Positions 45,259 to 54,057 of a DNA stretch of 64,000 nucleotides are shown in pieces. Each line of letters opens with the position of its first letter. The stretch's first letter is position 1. A program made the translations under genes and the position numbers. The stretch lies in the NCBI GenBank assembly GCA_002083395.1, contig LWDH01000006.1, positions 29,037-93,036 on the forward strand. The letters are read 5' to 3'. Below the pieces are notes generated by a model. That model was given only the letters and a program-made list of their open reading frames with translations, did no database searches and was not told the DNA's origin. This DNA is from Proteobacteria bacterium SG_bin4. GTDB taxonomy: Bacteria; Pseudomonadota; Gammaproteobacteria; Burkholderiales; Nitrosomonadaceae.

Positions 45259-47949
45259 ATGACTAATTGGCATAGCCTTTCAGCGCAACAAGTTTTACAG
45301 ACATTAGATGCTAATGCGGCGGGTCTATCGCAAGCGGAAGCGGAACAACGCATTCAGAGATATGGTGTGAATCGCTTGCGATCACCCAGTTCTCCGGGTT
45401 TTTTCACTCGTTTTCTGCTGCAGTTTCATAATATTCTCATCTATATTCTGTTAATTGCTTCAGCAGTCACCGCGCTTATCGGACACTGGACTGATAGCTG
45501 CGTGATTCTGGCCGTGGTTATTATTAATGCGGTGATCGGCGTGATCCAGGAAGGTAAGGCCGAGAAAGCGCTGGCTGGTATTCGCAGTATGCTGTCAATC
45601 AACGCTTCTGTACTGAGAGATAATCACCGCAGACAAGTTTCAGCAGAAGTATTGGTGCCAGGTGATATTGTGTTACTGCAGTCAGGTGATAAGGTGCCTG
45701 CCGACATGCGGCTGCTCAGTTGTAAGAATTTGCGGGTCGATGAAGCAATCTTGACGGGTGAATCACAAGCCGTTGAAAAGGGGATTGAATCAGTTTTGGA
45801 ATCAGTTGCAGTCGGTGATCGTTTTTGTATGGCGTATTCCGGCACGCTGGTGGTTTATGGACAAGCTGCTGGAGTTGTGGTCGCAACCGGTCACCACACC
45901 GAAATCGGTCGTATCAGCACGATGCTGGAGCAAGTCAATAAACTATCGACACCGTTGCTTAGAAAAATTGCGGATTTCGGATTTCGATTGGCTGCTGTCA
46001 CCTTTGTGCTGGTTCTGGTTGTAATTCTGTACGGTTTGCTGGCGCACGATTATGGCATCGATGAATTGTTTATGGCAGCGGTAGGTATTGCGGTTGCAGT
46101 TATTCCGGAAGAGTTACCGCCGATTATGACCATTACGCTTGCGCTTGGTGTACAACGCATGGCTCGTCATAATGCCATTATCCGGCATTTACCCGCAGTC
46201 GAAACGCTTGGAGCGGTAACGGTCATATGTACCGACAAGACCGGAACATTAACGCGGAATGAGATGACCGTGCAGCAAATCTATACCGCAGATGAACGAT
46301 TACAGGTAAGCGGAGCCGGTTATGTACCGGAGGGCAGCTTTAGTTCGGATGGACATGAAATTCAGATTACCGATCATCCGGGCTGTATGGATCTATTGCG
46401 CGCCGGTTTATTGTGCAGTGATGCAAATCTGCAGCTACAGGATGATCAATGGATTGTCGATGGCGATCCGACGGAAGGCGCCGTGATTGCGGCAGCGATG
46501 AAAGCAGCGTTAAATCCCGCTCATGTGAACGAAACATTACCGCGCAAGGATGTAATTCCTTTCGAATCCGAACACCGCTTAATGGCCACCTTGCATCATC
46601 ACCATGATCATGACAGCCCGGGTGTGATTTTTGTCAAAGGCGCCCCCGAAACGATACTTGCTTTGTGCAATCAGCAACGCAGCCAGGGAAGCGATCGCGC
46701 ACTGGATCATCCGTACTGGAACAAGGTTATTCAGGAAGCCACTTGCTCTGGGCTACGGATGCTGGCGATCGCACAGCGTGCGGCGGAGTGGAATCAGCAG
46801 AAGCTCCGGTTTTCTGATGTTCGTGAAAACTTTACATTGCTGGGAATGGTCGGCATGACCGATCCACCGCGTGAAGAAGCGATTGCGGCAGTGAATCAAT
46901 GCCATCATGCCGGTATTCGCGTCAAGATGATTACTGGAGACCATCAAGCAACAGCCAGTGCGATTGGCGCGAAACTCAATCTAGGGGATGGTCATACAGT
47001 GCTAACCGGTGTTGCGTTGGATTCGATGGATGACAAGGCATTGCGGCAAGCGGTTACGAACATTGATGTGTTTGCGCGCACCAATCCTGAGCATAAGCTG
47101 CGTCTAGTGGCTGCATTGCAGGCGAATGGAGAAATCGTAGCGATGACGGGTGACGGCGTAAATGATGCGCCAGCTCTGAAACGGGCTGATGTGGGGGTTG
47201 CCATGGGACAAAAAGGAACCGAAGTAGCCAAGGAAGCCGCAGAAATGGTGCTTGCGGATGATAACTTTGTGTCAATCGTGCACGCGGTGAAGGAGGGCCG
47301 TACTGTCTACGATAATATCAAAAAGACGATGGTTTATGTGCTTCCTACGAACGGCGGTGAGGCTGGTCTCATCATTCTGGCCATTTTTTTGGGTATAACG
47401 CTGCCCATTACACCGGTGCAAATATTATGGATCAACATGGTTACGACCGTGACACTGGCTGTTGCGTTATCCTTTGAGCCGCCGGAACCGGATGTCATGC
47501 AGCGGCCTCCACGCCACCCGGAAGCTCCCTTATTATCCGGTTTCTTGGCCTGGCGCGTTGTTTTTGTTACGTTATTGATGATCAGTGGCGGACTTGGACT
47601 CACGATGTGGGAAACGATGCAAGGCTCGAGCATAGAATTCAGCCGGACGGTTTTGGTGAATTTGTTTGTCTTTTGCGAAATTCTGTACTTGTTTAACTGC
47701 CGCTATCTGCTGACTTCGGTGATATCACTCGAGGGTTTTCTAGGAAATCGCTATGTTTTAGTGTCTGTCGGTTTACTGGTATTACTTCAATTGCTTTTTA
47801 CTTATTTGCCTGCTTTTCAATTAATTTTTGGAACTGTTGCGCTGAATATCGACGCTTGGGGAAGGATTGTTTTTGTCGGCTTGGCGCTATTTTTTATTAT
47901 TGAACTTGAGAAATATCTATTGCGCTGCCGTGGCATCAAAGCATTGTGA
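45259..47949 (+). CDS. P-type cation-transporting ATPase (type II)
   Basis: 896 residues. Domains: N-terminal cation-ATPase segment, actuator TGES (166-169), phosphorylation site DKTGTLT with Asp326, KGAPE nucleotide site, hinge TGDGVNDAPAL (630-640) and six C-terminal helices. Helix M4 reads PEELP (283-287), where Ca and Na/K pumps usually have PEGLP. The likely ion is Ca, Na or another small cation; it cannot be fixed from motifs alone. The start has no strong ribosome site. A terminator follows, so the gene is probably single. Confidence 0.92.
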   Translation: MTNWHSLSAQQVLQTLDANAAGLSQAEAEQRIQRYGVNRLRSPSSPGFFTRFLLQFHNILIYILLIASAVTALIGHWTDSCVILAVVIINAVIGVIQEGKAEKALAGIRSMLSINASVLRDNHRRQVSAEVLVPGDIVLLQSGDKVPADMRLLSCKNLRVDEAILTGESQAVEKGIESVLESVAVGDRFCMAYSGTLVVYGQAAGVVVATGHHTEIGRISTMLEQVNKLSTPLLRKIADFGFRLAAVTFVLVLVVILYGLLAHDYGIDELFMAAVGIAVAVIPEELPPIMTITLALGVQRMARHNAIIRHLPAVETLGAVTVICTDKTGTLTRNEMTVQQIYTADERLQVSGAGYVPEGSFSSDGHEIQITDHPGCMDLLRAGLLCSDANLQLQDDQWIVDGDPTEGAVIAAAMKAALNPAHVNETLPRKDVIPFESEHRLMATLHHHHDHDSPGVIFVKGAPETILALCNQQRSQGSDRALDHPYWNKVIQEATCSGLRMLAIAQRAAEWNQQKLRFSDVRENFTLLGMVGMTDPPREEAIAAVNQCHHAGIRVKMITGDHQATASAIGAKLNLGDGHTVLTGVALDSMDDKALRQAVTNIDVFARTNPEHKLRLVAALQANGEIVAMTGDGVNDAPALKRADVGVAMGQKGTEVAKEAAEMVLADDNFVSIVHAVKEGRTVYDNIKKTMVYVLPTNGGEAGLIILAIFLGITLPITPVQILWINMVTTVTLAVALSFEPPEPDVMQRPPRHPEAPLLSGFLAWRVVFVTLLMISGGLGLTMWETMQGSSIEFSRTVLVNLFVFCEILYLFNCRYLLTSVISLEGFLGNRYVLVSVGLLVLLQLLFTYLPAFQLIFGTVALNIDAWGRIVFVGLALFFIIELEKYLLRCRGIKAL

Positions 47950-47991
47950 GAGGCAATCGATTGAACTCCATTGAGCGATTGCCCCTCTTTT
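47948..47991 (+). terminator. Rho-independent terminator after the P-type ATPase gene
   Basis: A stem GAGAGGCAATCG (47948-47959) pairs with CGATTGCCCCTC (47976-47987) with one mismatch and is followed by TTTTC. It overlaps the ATPase stop codon. Confidence 0.65.
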
Positions 47992-48012
47992 CAGAGTGAT
48001 AAAACGTTGACT

Positions 48013-49452
48013 CTATAAAGCTGCGAGAAACGCGATCAGATCGTCTTTTTCGCTTTCGGTTAGCCCGATATTGAAGCGCGTATTGTAAAACTCGACAACC
48101 TCGCGCAGATCCGACGCAGAGCCATCATGAAAGTAGGGTGGGCGTGAAGCGACAGAACGCAGGATGGGTCCCTTGAAGCGGCCGATATCTTTCCATTTGC
48201 CGGTGATGAGGGCCCGGCCGGGGTCGGTTGTTTTGATGATTTCGTTAGTTGTTTTATTTTTCAGCGTATACAGAGGCATATCGGGTGTGCGACGCGACTC
48301 GTCTGCGATACCGATATCCAATGGCATCGGTGTCGAATGATTCCCTGAATTAGGCGTATTGTGGCAAGTTGTGCAAGTACCCGGCAGCACATTAATGTTC
48401 AAGTCATCGTTAATTCCCTTGACGCCACTGATCATGATCGGCTTGGTATTAAAGAGCGTTTGACCGCGTGCGATGGCGGCGCGGGCATTTTTTGCGCTAT
48501 TGGCTGATTTGTTCGGCTTAATGCTGGCCCAGCTGTCATAGAGCGACATCACAACAGGGTTGAATGGTAGACGTGTTTTGTAATCGCCTGCCAAAGTATC
48601 ATTAATGCCAAAATAATAATGCTGTTTGCTCAGTGCTTTTGGCCCGCCCTGAGCTTTCTCAGCGGTTAGGTTCCCGGCTTTGTCATCGTGGATTTGCGCA
48701 GTGAATAAGCCCAGTTCAAACGCAACGATTGCGTCACGTTCTTCATTGGTCAAGTCCTGCAACGCTTCGGCATGACCGCGAGTGGCGTGGTTCGCCTGAG
48801 TACTGAGATCGAACGATACAGGCGAAAAGCAAGTCGTCGTATTGTAGATACAGTCATTGGAACCTGGCATTTGGGTTGTTTCGCGGCCATCCCACATGAC
48901 GGTGCTTAGGAATTTAAGATTGGTGGTTGGCATGGGGCGGCGGAATAACGATAGTTCGGTCTCACTCGCAAAACCATAAGGATCGTCTGCTTCGATCAAT
49001 TCGAATTCGGCATCCGCAGGAATGCCGATGCCAACCCGGATGTTTCCTTTATTCAATAACATACTATAGGCTTCGCGGCGTTTTTCTAAGGAAGATACAT
49101 CGGCAATTGGTGAATTGGCGCCGTCAACCAAGCGGAACAGCGGATCGAGTCCCTTGGTTTTGTTAAAAATCTTTTGCACACCTTCTGGTGTAATAGTCCA
49201 ACCTTGTGAGGGGATATGACATGAAGCGCAACTGCGTCCATTGGAACCTAAACTCTTGAAAAATGGATTTTTCAAATCGATATACCCTTCAATGCTATAC
49301 GTAGCATCTTCGCCGTGTTTATTGCTTGATTTAAACATGTTTGGCAATCGATGATCTCCATGTTCGTGATCATCTTTTGCTGAAACTGGTGAAGAGAGTA
49401 TGAAAATTAATGCAGATACTACTTGTATGCCTGTTACCACTTTGTTACTCAT
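48013..49452 (-). CDS. Di-heme cytochrome c peroxidase-family protein
   Basis: 479 residues with a signal peptide (cleavage near residue 25). Two haem c sites: CASCH (75-79) and CTTCH (360-364). The C-terminal PYFHDGSASDLREVVEFYNT is a family mark. Members (CcpA, MauG and related) reduce H2O2 or oxidise protein or small substrates in the periplasm. At 479 residues it is longer than classical CcpA (about 330), closer to the MauG-like or thiol-oxidase-like branch. The ribosome site GGAGGAACCTGA is strong, and a long hairpin precedes it (listed separately). Confidence 0.9.
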   Translation of the reverse strand: MSNKVVTGIQVVSALIFILSSPVSAKDDHEHGDHRLPNMFKSSNKHGEDATYSIEGYIDLKNPFFKSLGSNGRSCASCHIPSQGWTITPEGVQKIFNKTKGLDPLFRLVDGANSPIADVSSLEKRREAYSMLLNKGNIRVGIGIPADAEFELIEADDPYGFASETELSLFRRPMPTTNLKFLSTVMWDGRETTQMPGSNDCIYNTTTCFSPVSFDLSTQANHATRGHAEALQDLTNEERDAIVAFELGLFTAQIHDDKAGNLTAEKAQGGPKALSKQHYYFGINDTLAGDYKTRLPFNPVVMSLYDSWASIKPNKSANSAKNARAAIARGQTLFNTKPIMISGVKGINDDLNINVLPGTCTTCHNTPNSGNHSTPMPLDIGIADESRRTPDMPLYTLKNKTTNEIIKTTDPGRALITGKWKDIGRFKGPILRSVASRPPYFHDGSASDLREVVEFYNTRFNIGLTESEKDDLIAFLAAL

Positions 49453-49477
49453 TCAGGTTCCTCCGGTTAATAAAAAT

Positions 49478-49504
49478 GGGCTAAATTCATTTTGAATTTA
49501 GCCC
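49478..49504 (-). promoter_or_regulatory. 12-bp perfect hairpin in the leader of the di-heme peroxidase gene
   Basis: GGGCTAAATTCA / TTT / TGAATTTAGCCC. On the minus strand it ends about 25 bases before the ATG and is followed by ATTTTTATTAA, then the ribosome site. It could be an attenuator-type terminator, a terminator of an upstream transcript, or an mRNA-stabilising hairpin. Confidence 0.55.
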
Positions 49505-49755
49505 GGCGGTACATCAGTTATCTGCTAACAAGTTAGCGGCGCGGAGTCTAATTGAAGTCAGACTGATGCGCTATAGGCAAGATGTACTGAAGCTATAGCT
49601 TAGCGATAGTAGCTAGCAATCGCAGTGAGAAAAATCACAAGCGCATCAGGATTGGAATTAATTTTGGTTTTCCTTTCTTACTTTGTCTGAGCTGTTATCA
49701 ACGTTAAGATTGAATTTTTATAGATCAGACAAATTTACGCTGAGTTTAATTATCT

Positions 49756-49802
49756 CGTGTGAAATATTCACACGAAAAATTATATTGTGGGAATAATTCC
49801 CA
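49756..49802. promoter_or_regulatory. Two adjacent palindromes in the trmB/peroxidase intergenic region
   Basis: CGTGTGAA-ATA-TTCACACG (49756-49774) and TGGGAATAATTCCCA (49788-49802), both perfect, 13 bases apart. The surrounding 49505-49853 region has no gene. They could be operator sites for the peroxidase promoter or a terminator-like structure; the first resembles a binding site for a dimeric regulator. Which regulator is unknown. Confidence 0.45.
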
Positions 49803-49853
49803 TGTCAATGGTGCGTGAGGAAATGTCGAGCAATAAAAGGTGTGGAAGGTGCG

Positions 49854-50525
49854 TTATTTTTTTAGAAACATGATGTCCCAAACGCCATGACCAGCTTTCA
49901 GTCCTCGTTGTTCAAACTTTGTTATCGGCCGGCAATCAGGGCGTGGAGCAAAATCTTTAGTGCTATTGTGAAGCTGCTGTTCTTCGCTAAATACCTGCAA
50001 AATTTGCACGGCATACTCTTCCCAATCGGTAGCAGCATGTATATAGCCTCCGGGTTTGAGGCGCTTGCATAAATGCGAGACAAATTCTGGTTGGATGAGC
50101 CGACGTTTATGGTGACGGGCTTTCGGCCAAGGATCCGGGAAAAAGATGTGGACGCCATCCAGACACTCGGATGGCAGCATGTGCTGAAGAACCGAAACTG
50201 CATCGTATTGAATGATGCGTATATTTTCCAATTCGTTCTGCTGGATGAGTTTAAGCAAGCTGCCGACACCCGGCGTGTGAACTTCGATTCCGAGATAATC
50301 ATTGGCGGGATGCATTTTGGCGATGATTGCAGTGGTTTCGCCCATTCCAAAACCGATCTCAAGAATCTTGGGTGCTTGTCGGCCAAATATTTGATTTAAA
50401 TCCAGCAGATTTTCGCGATAGGGGATGCCATATTGAGGAAATAAGTTTTCACAAGCGCGGCGTTGCGCATCCGATAATCGGCCTTGGCGAAGTACAAAAC
50501 TACGAATTGATTGTTGCAGTTGCAT
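49854..50525 (-). CDS. trmB: tRNA (guanine-N7)-methyltransferase
   Basis: 223 residues. It methylates G46 of tRNAs using SAM. Visible: SAM loop [21 protein letters not shown], the catalytic/binding segment [17 protein letters not shown] and the C-terminal TKFEQRG. Length is standard. It lies 34 bases after thiG on the same strand, an arrangement seen in many betaproteobacteria. Confidence 0.95.
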   Translation of the reverse strand: MQLQQSIRSFVLRQGRLSDAQRRACENLFPQYGIPYRENLLDLNQIFGRQAPKILEIGFGMGETTAIIAKMHPANDYLGIEVHTPGVGSLLKLIQQNELENIRIIQYDAVSVLQHMLPSECLDGVHIFFPDPWPKARHHKRRLIQPEFVSHLCKRLKPGGYIHAATDWEEYAVQILQVFSEEQQLHNSTKDFAPRPDCRPITKFEQRGLKAGHGVWDIMFLKK

Positions 50526-50559
50526 GACAAGAAGAATCGGCTATTATTGAGGAGTTAGC

Positions 50560-51375
50560 CTAGCTGTTTGCCGATTTTTTTGCTAAATCTTTGGTATTGA
50601 CGATGACTCCATCAACTGGTGAGCTTGGGCTGGCGCTATAAAGTTTTTTTGCCATGCGTCCCGCCAAAAAAGCCTCGCGTCCGGCTTCTACCGCCTTGCG
50701 CATGGCCGATGCCATTAATATCGGATTGCTGGCTGCGGCGATCGCGGTATTCATCAGAACACCATCGCAACCAAGTTCCATCGCGATTGCAGCATCTGAA
50801 GCCGTGCCAACGCCGGCATCGACCAATACAGGAATTTTTGCGTTCTCGATGATGATTTGCAGATTCCAAGGATTTAGAATGCCCATTCCTGATCCAATCA
50901 GCGATGCCAATGGCATCACGGCGACACACCCTAATTCCTCCAATTGCTTGGCGATGATCGGATCGTCAGAGGTATAAACCATGACCTGAAATCCTTCCTT
51001 GACGAGGATTTTTGCAGCTTGAACAGTATCTACCACATTCGGATATAGCGTTTTAGGGTCACCTAATACTTCCAGTTTTACCAAACTGTGACCATCGAGT
51101 AATTCCCGCGCCAGACGCAATGTTCGGACAGCGTCATCGACGGTATAGCAACCGGCAGTGTTTGGCAGCAATGTGTATTTTGATGGCGGTAACACTTCCA
51201 GCAGGTTTGGTTCGTTTGGAGTTTGACCGATGTTTGTGCGGCGGATTGCAATAGTGACAATTTCAGCGCCACTCGCTTCTACTGCCATGCGGGTTTCACT
51301 GAAATCTTTATATTTACCAGTGCCAATAAGTAAACGGGATGAGTAGGTTTTGCCAGCAATGACTAGGTTGTTCAT
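50560..51375 (-). CDS. thiG: Thiazole synthase
   Basis: 271 residues, TIM barrel. It builds the thiazole ring of thiamine from deoxyxylulose phosphate, dehydroglycine and ThiS thiocarboxylate. Marks: [25 protein letters not shown] (catalytic Lys), [16 protein letters not shown] and [14 protein letters not shown]. It follows thiS by 41 bases and precedes trmB. Confidence 0.96.
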   Translation of the reverse strand: MNNLVIAGKTYSSRLLIGTGKYKDFSETRMAVEASGAEIVTIAIRRTNIGQTPNEPNLLEVLPPSKYTLLPNTAGCYTVDDAVRTLRLARELLDGHSLVKLEVLGDPKTLYPNVVDTVQAAKILVKEGFQVMVYTSDDPIIAKQLEELGCVAVMPLASLIGSGMGILNPWNLQIIIENAKIPVLVDAGVGTASDAAIAMELGCDGVLMNTAIAAASNPILMASAMRKAVEAGREAFLAGRMAKKLYSASPSSPVDGVIVNTKDLAKKSANS

Positions 51376-51416
51376 AACATGTTATTGTTTATTGGAATAT
51401 CTTGCAGAATCCATTA

Positions 51417-51620
51417 TTAACCGCCACCCACTGCGACCACAACTTCGATGTGATCGCCATCGACCAACATTTCTTCTGAAAATCGGCTACGCGGAACGAT
51501 TTCACCATTGCGCTCTATCGCAATACGCTTACCTCTTAACGAAAGGTGATCGATTAATTGAGTCACATTGATCGGCGATTCGAATTGCTGCAATTGTCCG
51601 TTAATTGAGAGTTGTACCAT
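51417..51620 (-). CDS. thiS: Sulfur carrier protein ThiS
   Basis: 67 residues from the ATG at 51620; a longer frame to 51680 lacks family likeness. Ubiquitin-like fold ending in VGGG, the Gly tail that is adenylated and turned into a thiocarboxylate for ThiG. First gene of a thiS-thiG-trmB unit. No TPP riboswitch motif was found upstream. Confidence 0.9.
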   Translation of the reverse strand: MVQLSINGQLQQFESPINVTQLIDHLSLRGKRIAIERNGEIVPRSRFSEEMLVDGDHIEVVVAVGGG

Positions 51621-51835
51621 GAGTGATGAAACTAGAATTGTAGTTATCAGATGACGGAACGATCTACTAAGGATTTGCAAATTTTATCATGCGGAAGATT
51701 CGAATTATATTAATTTCACTGAAGCATCGGTTTATAAATAATTTTTACAAAGCATGAACTGAAGTGGTTTCATAGAAATTTAGAAAAAAGAAGTTTGGCC
51801 TGTATAACGTTTGGTATCTTTGAAACCTGTACCTG

Positions 51836-52246
51836 TCATCGCGTGGCATAGCCAGTTACCTTGAGAATTTCCCATTTAAAGTCATGAACATCGGCAACAT
51901 CGTCCGGCAATGCCATCGATAATGCGCCTTTGGTCGACGGCGGTAGATCAAGATTGATTTGATGAACTTTCGGATCATGCGACATGTTCGGATGCATGTG
52001 CATGTGATGATGGTCGTGAATCGGCGTCATGCTGACGACAAGCTGGGTGATGTGGTAATTGTCGTTGCCGTTGTAGATCGTGCCGCTAAAAATTCCCCAG
52101 CCGAAACCGGCATCGATTTGCAGCTTGTGAATGGCGTCCTGCGGTAATTCAACCACCTCGTTGGCGACTGCATGGAGTGGCAATATCAGCCATGCTAACA
52201 ATGTTTGCAGGCAAGCCCAATGAATAAATTTAGATGCAGCGGTCAT
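51836..52246 (-). CDS. Exported His-rich protein, possible metal binder
   Basis: 136 residues with a signal peptide (about 1-28, ending HAVA). The mature part has a central HDHHHMHMHPNMSHD cluster (about 77-91) with six His in a loop between predicted beta strands (GWGIFSGTIYNGND, KWEILKVTGYAT). Such clusters bind copper, zinc or nickel. No family is recognised. Neighbours on both sides are unrelated metabolic genes. Confidence 0.65.
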   Translation of the reverse strand: MTAASKFIHWACLQTLLAWLILPLHAVANEVVELPQDAIHKLQIDAGFGWGIFSGTIYNGNDNYHITQLVVSMTPIHDHHHMHMHPNMSHDPKVHQINLDLPPSTKGALSMALPDDVADVHDFKWEILKVTGYATR

Positions 52247-52432
52247 TCGATGTCCTTTAAAGTATCGATTAAGATTTTAAATAATGCAGAATTATAAATC
52301 CTGTTGCCGGGGTGCGCGGATTTTTCGTTGAAATGATTTCCGGTCAGGAGCCGATTATTGATGGGGGCTGAGCGGCGCTGCTTGCGCGCCAACCGCCGTT
52401 GCTCGGCGAATTAATCAATGTTTCCTTGAGCA

Positions 52433-53968
52433 TTAGCGCTCGAACGGCTGCGGCGCGCGCTGATAAATCCACTCATTCAATAGCCAGCGCGCTTCCGCGA
52501 TAACTTCCGACGCCACCATTCCGAGCATTCCTTGCTGTTGTCGAACCCAGCGGTCCGCTGCAGCGCCATGCAGATAAACCGCCAGCAGCAATGCCTGGCC
52601 GGAATCCAAGCCTTGGGCAAGGAGCGCGCCGATAATGCCTGCCAACACATCGCCTGTTCCTGCGGTACTGAGCGCAGGATTGCCGCTGGTATTGAGATAA
52701 CGTTTGCCATCCGGAAAGCTGCAGATGCTGCCGGTGCCTTTTAGTACGACATAGCTGTTGAATCTCTGTGCGATTTGCAACGCGGCATTCATGCGATTGT
52801 TTTGTATTGCAGTGCTGTCGGTGTTCAGCAGACGCGCGGCTTCCGCCGGGTGCGGAGTCAGAATGCTGATGGCAGTACGTTGGCTGAGTTGATTGGCTAA
52901 ATTCGAATGTTGGGCAATTAAATTCAACGCATCGGCATCGAGAATCAACGGATGTTTGCTGTCAAGCACAGTTTCTAGCCACGCCAAGGCTTGGGCCGAT
53001 TGACCTAGGCCGGGTCCAACGATCAGGCAATTCAACGATTCCAATTCGGCTAACGCGGACGGCGTGCGTAGCATCAGTTCCGGTTGGGAGAAATCAACGG
53101 TGGGTGCATTATCCGCCAGCAATCCGATATATACCCGGCCGGCACCCAAATGCAATGCCGCCCGGCCCGCCAGTAATGCGGCCCCTGTCATGCCGGTCGA
53201 GCCGCCAAGAACGGCGACATTGCCGAATGAGCCTTTATGGCTATTGGCAGAACGGGGTGGTGGCAGCAGCGTTGAGATCAAAGCGCGGCTCAACAGCCAA
53301 GCTTGCGGTTCCGGTCCTAAAGATAAATGAATGCCCAGATCGCACAGTATCACCTCGCCGCAGCATTCCGGTCCGAAATTAGTGTACAGACCAGGTTTGC
53401 GTCCTATGAAAGTAATTGTCAGTGTTGCGCGAATGGCAACACCGTATATGCAACCGTCATCACTCCCCAGGCCGGATGGAATATCCAGTGCGACAATCGG
53501 TACCGCCATGCGGTTGGCGGTCTCGATCCAATGCCGGTACTGACCTTCGATGAGCCGATTATTCGATTGATCCAGACCGATACCGAATAACCCATCTACC
53601 AAAACATCCCAGTAGCGGTCTCCATCCGGTATGTCGTGATGAATATCACCGCCGCATGCCAGCCAAGCCTGCAGCGCTTGTTTCGCATCGGCCGGAACGC
53701 GGTTGCGGTCGCCTTGGAATACCACAGTCACGGCATTGCCCCATTCCTTGAGGTAGCGCGCCGCGACAAATGCATCACCACCATTATTGCCAGGGCCGGC
53801 GAGAACCAGGATTGACTGGTTGGCGCGTTTCAGCAACCGGTCGCGGATCGCTTGCGCTGCCGCCAGACCGGCTTTTTCCATCAGTGGCGGCGGATTGGGC
53901 GTTTTCATCGCTCGTTGCTCGATATCGCGGATTTCTGCAGTCAAGAAAACAGGATCGTTAGCTAACAT
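52433..53968 (-). CDS. nnr: Bifunctional NAD(P)H-hydrate epimerase/dehydratase
   Basis: 511 residues from the ATG at 53968. The frame is open to 54094, but that would overlap purL and add a segment with no family likeness. N-terminal YjeF_N epimerase domain (about 1-215) with LAGPGNNGGDAFVAARYL; C-terminal kinase-like dehydratase with GSFGNVAVLGGSTGMTGAA, VGPGLGQ, LDADALN and STAGTGDVLAG. It repairs hydrated NADH/NADPH. Divergent from purL by about 90 bases. Confidence 0.93.
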   Translation of the reverse strand: MLANDPVFLTAEIRDIEQRAMKTPNPPPLMEKAGLAAAQAIRDRLLKRANQSILVLAGPGNNGGDAFVAARYLKEWGNAVTVVFQGDRNRVPADAKQALQAWLACGGDIHHDIPDGDRYWDVLVDGLFGIGLDQSNNRLIEGQYRHWIETANRMAVPIVALDIPSGLGSDDGCIYGVAIRATLTITFIGRKPGLYTNFGPECCGEVILCDLGIHLSLGPEPQAWLLSRALISTLLPPPRSANSHKGSFGNVAVLGGSTGMTGAALLAGRAALHLGAGRVYIGLLADNAPTVDFSQPELMLRTPSALAELESLNCLIVGPGLGQSAQALAWLETVLDSKHPLILDADALNLIAQHSNLANQLSQRTAISILTPHPAEAARLLNTDSTAIQNNRMNAALQIAQRFNSYVVLKGTGSICSFPDGKRYLNTSGNPALSTAGTGDVLAGIIGALLAQGLDSGQALLLAVYLHGAAADRWVRQQQGMLGMVASEVIAEARWLLNEWIYQRAPQPFER

Positions 53969-54057
53969 AATGACCGTGCCAATGGGATGATGATCAGCGA
54001 TAAGTACATCTTCTCGTGTAAAATTGCAATCTTTTAATCTTTGAACAATTGCTTTTG

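Noticed and set aside
51621..51835. Possible TPP riboswitch before thiS
   Set aside because: The expected CUGAGA and related core motifs are absent on the minus strand and the leader is A/T-rich without the needed helices.
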